Below, one piece after another: positions 9,507 to 20,998 of a stretch of 64,000 nucleotides of DNA. The translations under genes and the position numbers were made by a program. The stretch spans positions 21,792-85,791 of the forward strand of contig JACQQF010000054.1 of NCBI GenBank assembly GCA_016207095.1, given 5' to 3'. The notes beneath the pieces are model-generated. The model made no database searches, was not told the origin of the DNA, and saw only the letters and a list, made by a program, of their open reading frames with translations. Source of the DNA: Candidatus Methylomirabilota bacterium (GTDB lineage Bacteria > Methylomirabilota > Methylomirabilia > Methylomirabilales > Methylomirabilaceae). Every line of letters begins with the position of its first letter. Position 1 is the first letter of the stretch.

Positions 9507-9522
9507 CAGTTGGAACGGCGCT
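9507..9522. repeat. solo MITE terminus between clpP and clpX
   Basis: CAGTTGGAACGGCGCT matches one end of the MITE-like family with one change (GGCGCT for GGCACT). No matching opposite end lies nearby, so it looks like a decayed element remnant in the clpP-clpX spacer. Confidence 0.4.
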
Positions 9523-9573
9523 CGCTGCGCCCTTCATTTCACGCTGCCGTAGCGGCACTCGGAGGAGGAGTCG

Positions 9574-10821
9574 ATGGCCAAGGCGGTAAAAGGGGGCGGA
9601 AAGCTCACCTGTTCCTTCTGTGGAAAGAACCAGGACGACGTTCGGAAGCTGATCGCCGGTCCCACGGTGTACATCTGCGACGAGTGCATCGAGCTCTGTA
9701 ACGACATCATCGCGGAGGAGTGGGAAGAGGAAAAGAGCAAAGGTTTCGGCGACCTCCCGAAACCGGCCGAGATCAAGTCGATCCTGGACCAGCACGTCAT
9801 CGGACAGGAGCGGGCCAAGAAGAGCTTGGCGGTGGCCGTGCACAATCACTATAAGCGCGTGAACGCCCGGATGAGCTTCGATGAGGTGGAGCTGACCAAG
9901 TCGAACATCCTGCTCATCGGTCCTACGGGATGCGGGAAGACCCTGCTGGCCCAAACGCTCGCGAAGATCCTGGATGTGCCGTTCACCATCGCCGATGCCA
10001 CCACCCTCACCGAGGCAGGATACGTCGGCGAGGATGTAGAGAACATCATCCTCCGTCTGTTGCAGGTCGCGGATTACGATGTGGAGCGGGCCGAACGCGG
10101 GATCATCTACATCGACGAGATCGACAAGATCGCCCGCAAGTCCGAAAACCCGTCCATCACGCGGGATGTCTCAGGGGAGGGGGTTCAACAAGCCCTCCTC
10201 AAGATCCTGGAAGGAACCGTGGCCAATGTTCCGCCACAAGGGGGCCGAAAGCATCCGCAGCAGGAATATCTTCAGGTTGACACCACCAACATCTTGTTCA
10301 TCTGCGGCGGGGCCTTCGTCGGCCTGGAGAAGATGATCGAGCACCGGATCGGGCAGAAGTCGATGGGGTTCGGCGCCCAGATCCAAGGGAAGCGAGGAAG
10401 GCGGATCAACGAGCTGCTGGCCGAAGTTCAACCGGAGGATCTCCTCCGCTACGGCCTGATCCCGGAGCTCGTGGGAAGGCTGCCGGTGGCGGCGGTCCTT
10501 CACGAACTGGATGAGAAGGCGCTGGTGCGGATCCTGGTGGAACCGAAGAATGCCCTGCTACGACAGTACCAGAAATTCTTCGACTTCGATCATGTGAAAT
10601 TGACCTTTACCGATGATGCCATCAATGCGGTGGCGCAGGAGGCCGCAAAGAGAGAAACCGGCGCCCGCGGCCTCCGTGCCATATTGGAAGAGATCATGCT
10701 TGATATCATGTATGAGGTCCCCTCGCAATCCGGAATCGCTGAATGCATCGTCAATCGTGAGGCGGTGATCGACCGGAAGGCACCGATCATGCTCTACAAG
10801 AAGAAGGCTGAATCCGCATAG
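9574..10821 (+). CDS. clpX: ATP-dependent Clp protease ATP-binding subunit
   Basis: 415 aa. An N-terminal C4 zinc-binding domain (C13, C16, C35, C38) is followed by the AAA+ core with Walker A GPTGCGKT (about 115-122), Walker [10 protein letters not shown] and the pore loop GYVGEDV. It unfolds tagged substrates for ClpP. A GGAGGAGG lies 6 nt before the ATG. A long inverted repeat starts at its stop codon. Confidence 0.97.
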   Translation: MAKAVKGGGKLTCSFCGKNQDDVRKLIAGPTVYICDECIELCNDIIAEEWEEEKSKGFGDLPKPAEIKSILDQHVIGQERAKKSLAVAVHNHYKRVNARMSFDEVELTKSNILLIGPTGCGKTLLAQTLAKILDVPFTIADATTLTEAGYVGEDVENIILRLLQVADYDVERAERGIIYIDEIDKIARKSENPSITRDVSGEGVQQALLKILEGTVANVPPQGGRKHPQQEYLQVDTTNILFICGGAFVGLEKMIEHRIGQKSMGFGAQIQGKRGRRINELLAEVQPEDLLRYGLIPELVGRLPVAAVLHELDEKALVRILVEPKNALLRQYQKFFDFDHVKLTFTDDAINAVAQEAAKRETGARGLRAILEEIMLDIMYEVPSQSGIAECIVNREAVIDRKAPIMLYKKKAESA

Positions 10822-10863
10822 CGCGCCGCAGTCTCCCCAGCGTGCTGGGGAGTCAAGGCGCGC
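10821..10863. terminator. two-tier hairpin right after clpX
   Basis: Inner stem 10833-10840 / 10845-10852 (CTCCCCAG, perfect, 4-base loop) and outer stem 10821-10827 / 10857-10863 (GCGCGCC, perfect). It begins on the last base of the clpX stop. There is no T-run, so it may act as a Rho-dependent stop or an mRNA 3' end protector. Confidence 0.45.
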
Positions 10864-10895
10864 GAATCCAGAAAGACTAGGTTCCACTCGGATCG

Positions 10896-10924
10896 AAGAA
10901 CCCCTCTGTTAGGTTGGGGTTCTT
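10896..10924 (+). terminator. possible terminator of tig-clpP-clpX
   Basis: Nine-base perfect stem (AAGAACCCC at 10896-10904 with GGGGTTCTT at 10916-10924) and an 11-base loop. No long T-tract follows. It lies 75 bp after clpX. Confidence 0.4.
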
Positions 10925-11028
10925 CAATCCGCCTGATCGCATCCCCATTGCGAGCAACTAAATAGGCCGAAGCCCCGAGCCCTTCGGCTCCGCTCAGGAT
11001 ACACTCCGCGAAGGGGTGGCAATCCCAC

Positions 11029-11937
11029 ATGAAGATTCAATGGCAACGACACCTGTATATCGCAGGCTATGGGTTGCTGGCGCTCTCAATCTCCGGGTGC
11101 GCGGTTCTTGATTTCTTCAAATCCAAGGGGGCCCAGCCATCGGCCGGGTCGGACCAGGAGTTGCTCAGTCGCGCCGACGCGTCCATCGCCCGTAAGAAAC
11201 ACGACGAGGGGCGCACACACCTGCAGCGTTTGATCAACCAATTCCCTGAAAGCGAGCTGGTTCCGACGGCACGCCTTTACCTCGGTCGCTCCTATTTCAA
11301 TGAGAGGAAGTACGAGGAGGCGCGCGCCGAGTACCAGCGATTCCTCGAGCTGTTCCCGCAACATGAGCGCGTTGACGAGGCCCGCTATTACATCGGGCTG
11401 TCGTACGTCCGGCAGATGGAAAAGACGGACCGCGATCAGGCGTTCGCCAAAAAGGCGGTTGCGGAGTTTCAGGCCTTGACGAATGAGTTCCGCGACTCAC
11501 AGTACGCGCCCGACGCGCGGGCCAAGATTGCGCAATGCCGCCGGCAGCTCGCCGACAAGGAGCTCTACATCGGCAAATTCTACTTCAACCGAGGCTCCTA
11601 CGGTGCCGCGATCAAACGATTCGAAACGATTCTGAAGGAGTACCCGGGCTTCGAATACGAGGATCAGGCGCTTTATTACCTTGGGGAGTCGCTCTGGGAA
11701 CTCGAACAAAAAACCGCCGCCAAGACCACCTTCGAACGCCTCATCTCTCAATTCCCGGATTCCGACATGGCCCTCCTGGGTGCGAAGCGGATCGGTGTGA
11801 CCCTGGTCCAGAACCCGGCCAAGCGGAAGCCGGCGCCCGGTCTCTTCAGCACCGCGCTTGCCACCGTGAAGGACACCTTCTCCGAGTTGAAGGACTCCGT
11901 CATGGACAGTAGCATCTGGCAGGGCTTGGCGCCGTGA
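11029..11937 (+). CDS. bamD: outer-membrane assembly lipoprotein, BamD/YfiO-like TPR protein
   Basis: 302 aa. A lipoprotein signal with lipobox ISGC (Cys near residue 24) is followed by TPR-like repeats with LxxLINQFPES (about 66) and YQRFLELFPQHERVDEA. The YVRQMEKTDRDQ stretch is typical of BamD. BamD is the essential lipoprotein of the BAM complex inserting beta-barrel proteins. The C-terminus (about 260-302) extends past the TPRs. It implies a Gram-negative envelope. CpoB/YbgF-like TPR lipoproteins are the alternative. Confidence 0.8.
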   Translation: MKIQWQRHLYIAGYGLLALSISGCAVLDFFKSKGAQPSAGSDQELLSRADASIARKKHDEGRTHLQRLINQFPESELVPTARLYLGRSYFNERKYEEARAEYQRFLELFPQHERVDEARYYIGLSYVRQMEKTDRDQAFAKKAVAEFQALTNEFRDSQYAPDARAKIAQCRRQLADKELYIGKFYFNRGSYGAAIKRFETILKEYPGFEYEDQALYYLGESLWELEQKTAAKTTFERLISQFPDSDMALLGAKRIGVTLVQNPAKRKPAPGLFSTALATVKDTFSELKDSVMDSSIWQGLAP

Positions 11938-11978
11938 TCCATCGGGGAAAGAGCGGGGGCACCCCGCGGTCGTAGCGG

Positions 11979-12947
11979 ATGGGCAGGCTGAGGCCGGCGG
12001 ATCGGCCGTCATCCCTTGGGCATCAGACCCGTACACTGCTCCGGCAGTATCATGTGCAGCCGAAGCGAGGTCTTGGACAAAGCTTCCTGATCGCGCCGAC
12101 CGTGCGCGATCTGATCCTACAGGCGGCGCAGTTAAGCCCGGATGACCTGGTGGTAGAGATCGGGCCCGGCACCGGCGTCTTGACGGAAGGCCTTGCCGAT
12201 CAGGTCGGCACGGTCGTGGCGATCGAGCGGGACCCGGGCCTCTATCGGTTACTCGTCGGGCAGCTTGGGGATCGGCCAAGGCTCTCGTTAATCTGCGCCG
12301 ATGCCCTCGTCTTCGATTACGTGAGCCTCCTGGCTGAGAAGCTTCTGCCGCATGGACGGGCCAAGCTGGTTTCGAACCTCCCCTACTCGGTGGCCACGCC
12401 CCTGATCCTCCGACTGCTCCCGCTCCAACGCTTCTTTTCCTTTCTCCTGGTGATGGTGCAGCGTGAGGTGGCACAGCGGCTTCTGGCCGCGCCCGGCCAA
12501 GAGGGGTACAGCGCCCTGACGCTGCGTTGTCTCTACGAGGCGGAGACGACCGCGGTGGGGAAGGTGTCAAGAACGGCCTTTCACCCGAAGCCCGATGTCG
12601 ATTCCACCCTGGTCCGTCTCACCCTCCTCTCCAGACCTCGGGTAGCGGTCAAACGTCCTGAGCTCCTGTTTCGCGTCGTGCGGGCTGCCTTCGGGCAGCG
12701 CAGGAAGACGCTTCGAAACGCCCTCCTGGGCGCCGGGATGATTGTGGATTCGACGGCCATGGAGCGAGCCCTTTTCGACGTTGACATCGATCCCAAGCGC
12801 CGCGGCGAGACCCTGACACTTGATGAGTTCGCCAGCCTGGCGGACCATTTGGATGCAATGGGAGTGTTCCCGCCCGATCGCCCTCACCCTCCCCTTTCCC
12901 CCGCTGGGGGAGAGGATCAAGGTGAGGGGGCCGGCGATGACCGATGA
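11979..12947 (+). CDS. rsmA: 16S rRNA (adenine1518/1519-N6)-dimethyltransferase
   Basis: 322 aa. The SAM motif VVEIGPGTGVLTEGL (about 58-72), IERDP (acidic loop) and the catalytic NLPYSV (about 133-138) define RsmA/KsgA; KRGLGQSFL is the family N-terminal motif. It dimethylates two adenines of 16S rRNA during 30S maturation. The last about 25 residues (PPLSPAGGEDQGEGA...) are not conserved and are encoded by a dispersed GGTGAGGG-type palindromic repeat (12881-12930). The stop overlaps the thiL start (ATGA). Confidence 0.94.
   Translation: MGRLRPADRPSSLGHQTRTLLRQYHVQPKRGLGQSFLIAPTVRDLILQAAQLSPDDLVVEIGPGTGVLTEGLADQVGTVVAIERDPGLYRLLVGQLGDRPRLSLICADALVFDYVSLLAEKLLPHGRAKLVSNLPYSVATPLILRLLPLQRFFSFLLVMVQREVAQRLLAAPGQEGYSALTLRCLYEAETTAVGKVSRTAFHPKPDVDSTLVRLTLLSRPRVAVKRPELLFRVVRAAFGQRRKTLRNALLGAGMIVDSTAMERALFDVDIDPKRRGETLTLDEFASLADHLDAMGVFPPDRPHPPLSPAGGEDQGEGAGDDR
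12881..12930. repeat. CCCTCACCC...GGTGAGGG palindromic repeat, copy A (inside rsmA 3' end)
   Basis: CCCTCACCCTCCCC...GGGGGAGAGG..AAGGTGAGGG, an imperfect palindrome of about 50 bp. Three more copies lie at 23842-23902, 25096-25142 and 41565-41610. This copy lies in the reading frame and encodes the RsmA tail. Confidence 0.7.
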
Positions 12948-13981
12948 AGCTCTCGGGCATCGGCGAGTCCGGTCTCGTGGAGCGAATCAGGCATTTACTC
13001 CCTCGCGCGAGCGATGCCCTCCTCGGGATCGGCGACGACTGCGCCGCCCTGCGCCCCAGGGAAGGCAGAGACCTTCTCCTGACGACCGACCTTCTGGTTG
13101 AGAACGTCGATTTCACCATGCAGACCATCACCCCCTTTCGTCTTGGGCGGAAGACGATGGGAGTGAATATCAGCGACATCGCCGCGATGGGGGGCCTCCC
13201 CCGAGCCGCACTGGTCGCGCTGGCGCTCCCGCCCGAAACGGAAATCGAGTTCGTGGACCAGCTCTATCGCGGGCTTCAGGATGAAGCCACACGGTTCGGG
13301 GTCGAGCTGATCGGCGGCGACCTCTCCGCCTCCCCCACCCTCGTGATCGGCGTCACCCTCGTGGGAGAGGTGGAGCCAGGGAGGGCCGTCACCCGATCTG
13401 GCGCAAAGCAAGGGGAACGGATCTGGGTCACAGGGCGGTTGGGCGCCTCGAGTGCGGGCCTTCTGGCGTTAGGGGCAGGATTCCGTCTGCGCGACGATGA
13501 CCAGGTCGAAGCCCCCTCCGATGTCTCCACCGAGCTGAGAGAGGCGGTCCGTCGGGCTCTTAACCGACACCTCTGCCCCGTCCCAAGGGTCCGGGAGGGA
13601 CGGGCGCTCGCAGAAGCCGGATTGGCCTCGGCGATGATCGACCTCAGCGATGGACTGGCCTCGGACCTGGGGCATCTCTGTCGCGAGAGCGGCGTGTCGG
13701 CAAGGATCAGAGAGGACCAGGTCCCCGTCGATCCGGCGGCGTCGGCCATCGCGCACTATCTCGGCAAAGACGCCATGACCCTGGCGCTTCACGGCGGAGA
13801 GGACTTTGAGCTTCTCTTTACATCTTCATGGGAACCAACTGAAATTCATGATATGTTTTCTGATGGTCCAGGCGTGACGGAAGTCGGGGAGGTCGAGGAG
13901 GCAGGTCACGGATGCCTACTGGTTCAGCGAACCGGCAATGAGGTTCCTCTCGCCGGAGGATACGATCACTTCCGGCGATAA
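12944..13981 (+). CDS. thiL: thiamine-monophosphate kinase
   Basis: 345 aa. N-terminal GESGLVERIRHLLP, IGDDCAAL (metal-binding DD, about 29-36) and TTDLLVENVDF (about 46-56), then GRKTMGVNISDIAAMGG and LIGGDLSAS, are the ThiL signature in order. It phosphorylates thiamine monophosphate to the cofactor thiamine diphosphate. It overlaps rsmA by 4 nt, and the next gene follows directly, suggesting one operon. Confidence 0.95.
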   Translation: MKLSGIGESGLVERIRHLLPRASDALLGIGDDCAALRPREGRDLLLTTDLLVENVDFTMQTITPFRLGRKTMGVNISDIAAMGGLPRAALVALALPPETEIEFVDQLYRGLQDEATRFGVELIGGDLSASPTLVIGVTLVGEVEPGRAVTRSGAKQGERIWVTGRLGASSAGLLALGAGFRLRDDDQVEAPSDVSTELREAVRRALNRHLCPVPRVREGRALAEAGLASAMIDLSDGLASDLGHLCRESGVSARIREDQVPVDPAASAIAHYLGKDAMTLALHGGEDFELLFTSSWEPTEIHDMFSDGPGVTEVGEVEEAGHGCLLVQRTGNEVPLAGGYDHFRR

Positions 13982-14064
13982 TGATAGAAGGAGCGAGGTG
14001 GTCCTCGAAGATCGAGAAGAACGAATTCAGTCTTGCAGGGTCACGGCGTGAAGGGGGGACGACG

Positions 14065-14457
14065 ATGGGGGTAGTGGGTCGGACTGTTCAAGGCGTGAGG
14101 GCCCTTGCGTCTTCGATTGCCGCCGGCTTTCGGGGCGTCGTCACGATCATGGCGTTCACCGAATCCGGTTGGATGCGGCAGTTCCACCTTTCGAAACGGG
14201 TCGTTGTCCTCTCCTGCCTGGTTCTCGTGCTCCTGATCTTCGGATCAACCATAACGCTGTTGAGCCTCGTCAAGGGACAGTACTATCTGACCCGGATGCG
14301 CTATTTGGAGCAGGAGAACCGAGCGATGACCTCGCTTCTCGAAGGCCAGGCCGAACAACTCAGCAAACTCAAGCTCGAGATGACCAAGCTCAAGGAGTTC
14401 GAGGAGAGCTTGCGACGGGTCTCCGGCCTCGGTGCGCGCCCCACTCCCAATCCCTAG
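14065..14457 (+). CDS. single-pass membrane protein with coiled coil, unknown function
   Basis: 130 aa from the ATG with a strong AGGGGGG Shine-Dalgarno; an upstream ATG at 13981 overlapping the thiL stop would add 28 residues. A short cytoplasmic part is followed by one membrane segment (VVVLSCLVLVLLIFGSTITL, about residues 46-65) and a coiled coil (YLEQENRAMTSLLEGQAEQL...). The layout matches the N-terminal TM-coiled-coil part of M23-type murein peptidases, but no peptidase domain follows, so it is either a truncated relative or a stand-alone scaffold. Probably co-transcribed with rsmA-thiL. Confidence 0.65.
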   Translation: MGVVGRTVQGVRALASSIAAGFRGVVTIMAFTESGWMRQFHLSKRVVVLSCLVLVLLIFGSTITLLSLVKGQYYLTRMRYLEQENRAMTSLLEGQAEQLSKLKLEMTKLKEFEESLRRVSGLGARPTPNP

Positions 14458-14772
14458 AAGCAACCGTCCGACAGCGCAGGAGGCAGACGCTCCTCATTGG
14501 GCCGTCAGGCATGAGACTTTCCGGCCCCTTCCCTCCTCGAACGAATCAGATGACCCTGATCCCTCACCATCCATAATCAGCGGTGTCCATCACACTGCAA
14601 GTGCCCCTTCAGCTATTCCGCCCTAAGCTGATGGACAACGTGCCGGACCAAGAAACGAGCATAGCAAGGCGCTGGCCACGGGGCCGACCGAGGCGTACAG
14701 TGTCAGGTACGTCGCAGGGAGTGCCCTGGGGGCCAGCAACGCCGCGAGGCGAAGTTGATTGGACCGGCATGC
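14458..14772. other. intergenic region between convergent operons
   Basis: 315 bp between the rsmA-thiL side (rightward) and gdhA-eno-pyk (leftward). I see no gene, no strong terminator hairpin and no repeat here. Confidence 0.5.
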
Positions 14773-16197
14773 CTATGGCTCGCCCACCCGATGCAAGGTC
14801 AGAAGGTTGGTCCGGCCCTTCACACCGATGGGAGCCCCCGAGACAATGACCACGACATCACCCTTCGAGGCACATCCGTCCATCAGGAGAGCTTCGTCGA
14901 TCTTCTCGATCATCTCATCCAGGTGCGCGGTCGGAGCCATCACCTTCGGAATGACCCCCCAGTAGAGACACAGGCGTTGTCGAATCCGCTCATTAGGACC
15001 AAACGCGATGACAGGGGTGGCGGGTCTCAAGCGAGAGATGAGGCGTGCGGTGGAGCCGGTTTTCGTGAAGGCGACAATGGCGCGGGCCTTCGTGTCCACC
15101 GCGGCGCGACACGCCGCCTCGCTGATGGCATCGGGGAACGTCACGGCCTTGTCAGGTTCGTGGAGAGACGGCGCTCGGGGCGGCAGGCCATGGTCTGCCT
15201 CAAGCGCCACCTTCGCCATCACGCGAACCGCCTCCACCGGGTATGCGCCCGAAGCGGTCTCACCAGACAGCATCGCCGCGTCGGTTCCGTCGAATATGGC
15301 GTTGGCCACATCGGAGACCTCCGCTCTGGTTGGGCGAGGATGATCGATCATCGAGTCAAGCATCTGCGTCGCCGTGATGACCGTCACGCCGCGCAGATTC
15401 GCCCTCCGAATGATCTCCTTCTGTAGGAGCGGTAACTCCTCCAGCGGCATCTCCACGCCCAGATCGCCGCGGGCGATCATCACGCCATCGGCGGCCTCGA
15501 GGATCGCGTCCAGGTTGCGGACCGCTTTGGGCCGCTCCAGCTTTGCGATGATCGGGATGTCCGCCTTGCGCCCCCTCAGAAGCTCTCTGACCTTCGAGAT
15601 ATCCTTGCTCGTACGAACGAATGACAGGGCGACATAATCGACCTCATGCTCGATCCCAAACTCCAGGTCCATCAGGTCTTTCTCAGTGACGGCAGGAGCG
15701 CTGATCGCGACGCCGGGAATGTTCAGCCCCTTGTGGTTTGTCAGGACGCCGCTATGCAACACCTTGCAGATGACATGCACCCCATCCGTCTTGAGCACCT
15801 CGAGCTGGATCAGGCCATCGTCGATCAGGATCTGATCGCCGGCGTTGACCTCGGTGGCCAGGCGGTCATAGTTGACCGACGCGATCCTGTCTGTCCCCTC
15901 CACCTCGCGGGTGGTCAATGTGAATTGATCGCCGGCGTGGATGGTCGCGGACCCGCCACGAAACAGGCCCAGACGAACCTTCGGACCCTGCAGGTCCTGC
16001 AGGATCGCCACCGGCCGGTTTTTCTTGACGGAGAGCTCCCGCACCGTGCGGATCGCCTCGCCATGCTCTTCCAGGGTTCCGTGCGAGAAGTTCAGCCGGG
16101 CCACGTCCATTCCCGCATCGATCAGTCGAGAGATCACCTCCGGCTTGCTACTGGCTGGGCCGATCGTGCATACGATCTTGGTCCTTCGCTCTGTCAT
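14773..16197 (-). CDS. pyk: pyruvate kinase
   Basis: 474 aa. MTERRTKIVCTIGPASS and ARLNFSHG are at the N-terminus, the active-site strand IIAKLERPKAVRNLD (about 215-229) supplies the catalytic Lys, MIARGDLGVEMP follows, and VITATQMLDSMIDHPRPTRAEV binds the metal and phosphate. It converts PEP and ADP to pyruvate and ATP. Last gene of gdhA-eno-pyk, 19 bp after eno. Eno and Pyk catalyse consecutive steps of glycolysis. Confidence 0.96.
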   Translation of the reverse strand: MTERRTKIVCTIGPASSKPEVISRLIDAGMDVARLNFSHGTLEEHGEAIRTVRELSVKKNRPVAILQDLQGPKVRLGLFRGGSATIHAGDQFTLTTREVEGTDRIASVNYDRLATEVNAGDQILIDDGLIQLEVLKTDGVHVICKVLHSGVLTNHKGLNIPGVAISAPAVTEKDLMDLEFGIEHEVDYVALSFVRTSKDISKVRELLRGRKADIPIIAKLERPKAVRNLDAILEAADGVMIARGDLGVEMPLEELPLLQKEIIRRANLRGVTVITATQMLDSMIDHPRPTRAEVSDVANAIFDGTDAAMLSGETASGAYPVEAVRVMAKVALEADHGLPPRAPSLHEPDKAVTFPDAISEAACRAAVDTKARAIVAFTKTGSTARLISRLRPATPVIAFGPNERIRQRLCLYWGVIPKVMAPTAHLDEMIEKIDEALLMDGCASKGDVVVIVSGAPIGVKGRTNLLTLHRVGEP

Positions 16198-16216
16198 AGA
16201 GGCTCCGCGAACGCCA

Positions 16217-18753
<2,537 letters not shown>

Positions 18754-19293
18754 GGGTGTCCCTTCTCCCCTCCTCCGAAAGACGCGTTGGATGGCTGGGC
18801 TTCATCACCTGTCGCTCAGCAAGGCATTTCTGACAACCATCATCTATGAACCGAAGCCGCCGGGATACAGGCGACACCAGCGCCATAGCGACAAGTGTGA
18901 CCCGAAAAAGACCGCAGTTATTCTACCATCTAAAATACTCCTTAACCATCAGAAACCATGGGCGTGTCCTTCGCGCAATCGCAGCCATATCCTCTCCAAT
19001 TGTCACGCTCCTGTGGGCGGTTACCTCGCCGAAGCCTCGAATCAGACGCTCCACGCGAGCGATCCCGCGCTCATGGGATCTCACCATAATATTGATCTTG
19101 ACATTGTGGTGAGCCTGTAGCATGGTCAGCACGACTGGTGATTGCGATGGACCCGGGGTGACCAAAGAACCTCAGCACCCCTCGAACCTTGGTTGGTGCA
19201 CCACTCAGAATGACGCTCTCTTTGGCCCGCTTTGGCCCTGGGGGGCATTTGTGTTTTCGGGTCCTGGAGCAGAAGGTGAAGAGGAGGTGTGAG
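18754..19293. other. intergenic region between divergent gdhA and the TPR gene
   Basis: 540 bp. The only open frame of note is a leftward 80-codon stretch (19165-18923) containing VKINIMVRSHERGIARVERLI. It has no usable Shine-Dalgarno and no family I recognise, so I do not call it a gene. The region must contain divergent promoters; I could not pick a clear one. Confidence 0.4.
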
Positions 19294-20895
19294 ATGAATC
19301 CCGGCAGACTGTTGCTGGTTGGGACCATCATGGCGCTTCTCGGTGCGTCCGCCGCGACAGGGCAAGAGAAAGCTCGTGAGTTTGAGAAACTCGGACAGGT
19401 CCATTTCCCCGTCTCATGCAGTGCCGAGGCCCAGAAGCAGTTCGATCGCGCCACCGCCCTCCTGCATTCCTTTTGGTTCGATGCGTCAGCCAAGGGTTTC
19501 GCCGTCGTCATCCAGACGGATCCAGGCTGCGCGATGGCGCACTGGGGCATCGCGATGACCCTGCTTGGGAACCCCTTCGCGTGGCCTCCGGCGCCGAAGG
19601 CGCTAGAAGATGGATGGGCCGCCGTGAAGAAAGCGAACGCCGCGGAGGCGAAACCCGCTCGCGAACTGGACTACATCGCCGCGATCGAGGTTTTCTACAG
19701 AGACTCGGACAAGGTCGATCATCGAACGCGAGCGCTTGCTTATGCAAAGGCGATGGAACGGGTATATCTCCGTTATCCGGACGATCGGGAAGCGGCTGTC
19801 TTCTACGCCCTCGCTCTGAACGCCACGGCGCTGCCGACCGATAAGACGTACGCCAATCAGATCAAGGCCGCCGGGATCCTCGAGAAGGTGTTCGCCGAGC
19901 AGCCGAACCATCCCGGCGCAGCACACTACCTGATTCATAGTTATGACTACCCACCCATCGCCGGTCGCGGCCTCTCCGCTGCGCGCCGCTATGCCGGCAT
20001 CGCCCCCTCTGCTCCTCACGCGCTCCACATGCCCGCGCACATCTTTACCCGGCAGGGGTTCTGGCAGGAATCGATCGAGTCGAACCGCGCCTCCAAAGCG
20101 GCCGCGTCCAACCACTTCGATCAGCTTCACGCCATGGATTACCTGACCTACGCCTACTTGCAAGGCGCACAAGACGTCGCGGCGAAGCGTGTCCTCGACG
20201 AAATGAACGCGATCGGGAAGGTCAACAAGGAACACCTCGTCACGGCTTATGCCCTCGCGGCCATTCCGGCCCGCTATGCGCTCGAACGACGTCGCTGGAC
20301 CGACGCCGCGTCTCTGAAGCTGGCCGAACGTGAATTTCCCTGGAGCCGGTACCCACAGGCCGAAGCGCTGATATATTTCGCCCGCGCCCTTGGATCTGCC
20401 AGGACTAGGGATACCGACGGCGCCCGAAAGGCTACTGAAAAACTGCAGTCGCTCCGCGACGATTTGGTCAAGGCCAACCAAACCTACTGGGCGGATCAGG
20501 TCCAGATCCAGCGGCGTGGAGCGGCGGCCTGGCTATCACGGGCTGAGGGAAGGAACGACGAGGCCCTGCAGCTCATGAGATCCGCGGCCGACCTCGAAGA
20601 CACAACCGAAAAGCACCCGCTCACGCCGGGCCCGATCGTCCCTGCGCATGAGCTCCTGGGCGATCTGCTGCTCGAACTCAATGAGCCAGGGGAAGCGTTG
20701 AAGGAGTTTGAGGCCTCGTTCCTTAAGGAGCCAAACCGTTTTCATGGAATCTACGGCGCCGCGCGGGCCGCCGAGCTTTCAGGTGATCGACAGAAGGCGA
20801 GAACTTACTACGCGAAGCTCAGGGCACTGTGTGAGCATTTCGACAGCGAGCGACCCGAGCTTCAGCAGGCGAAGGCGTTTCTTGCGAAGAAGTAA
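19294..20895 (+). CDS. secreted TPR-repeat protein
   Basis: 533 aa from the ATG at 19294, chosen over an upstream frame-open start because of the GAGGAGG just before it and the clean signal peptide (MNPGRLLLVGTIMALLGASAATG). The mature protein is built of TPR-like helices: QFDRATALLHSFWFDASAKGF (near the N-terminus), MAHWGIAMTLLGNPF, a central HPGAAHYLIHSYDYP and HALHMPAHIFTRQG, and a C-terminal PAHELLGDLLLELNEPGEAL. The AHYLIHSYD and HMPAHIF motifs recur in a widespread uncharacterised secreted TPR family. Function unknown; protein-protein contacts in the periplasm are likely. Confidence 0.85.
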   Translation: MNPGRLLLVGTIMALLGASAATGQEKAREFEKLGQVHFPVSCSAEAQKQFDRATALLHSFWFDASAKGFAVVIQTDPGCAMAHWGIAMTLLGNPFAWPPAPKALEDGWAAVKKANAAEAKPARELDYIAAIEVFYRDSDKVDHRTRALAYAKAMERVYLRYPDDREAAVFYALALNATALPTDKTYANQIKAAGILEKVFAEQPNHPGAAHYLIHSYDYPPIAGRGLSAARRYAGIAPSAPHALHMPAHIFTRQGFWQESIESNRASKAAASNHFDQLHAMDYLTYAYLQGAQDVAAKRVLDEMNAIGKVNKEHLVTAYALAAIPARYALERRRWTDAASLKLAEREFPWSRYPQAEALIYFARALGSARTRDTDGARKATEKLQSLRDDLVKANQTYWADQVQIQRRGAAAWLSRAEGRNDEALQLMRSAADLEDTTEKHPLTPGPIVPAHELLGDLLLELNEPGEALKEFEASFLKEPNRFHGIYGAARAAELSGDRQKARTYYAKLRALCEHFDSERPELQQAKAFLAKK

Positions 20896-20998
20896 CTCGC
20901 TTACCCCGCACCCGGCGCAGGCCGGGAATACCAGCCTAGGTATCCGGACTCCGGGCTCGGTAATGTACTCACAGCTCCGGACAAGGAGGAAACAGACC

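Noticed and set aside
18923-19165. leftward 80-codon open frame before gdhA
   Set aside because: No Shine-Dalgarno, no recognisable domain, and codon pattern unlike a gene. Left as intergenic.
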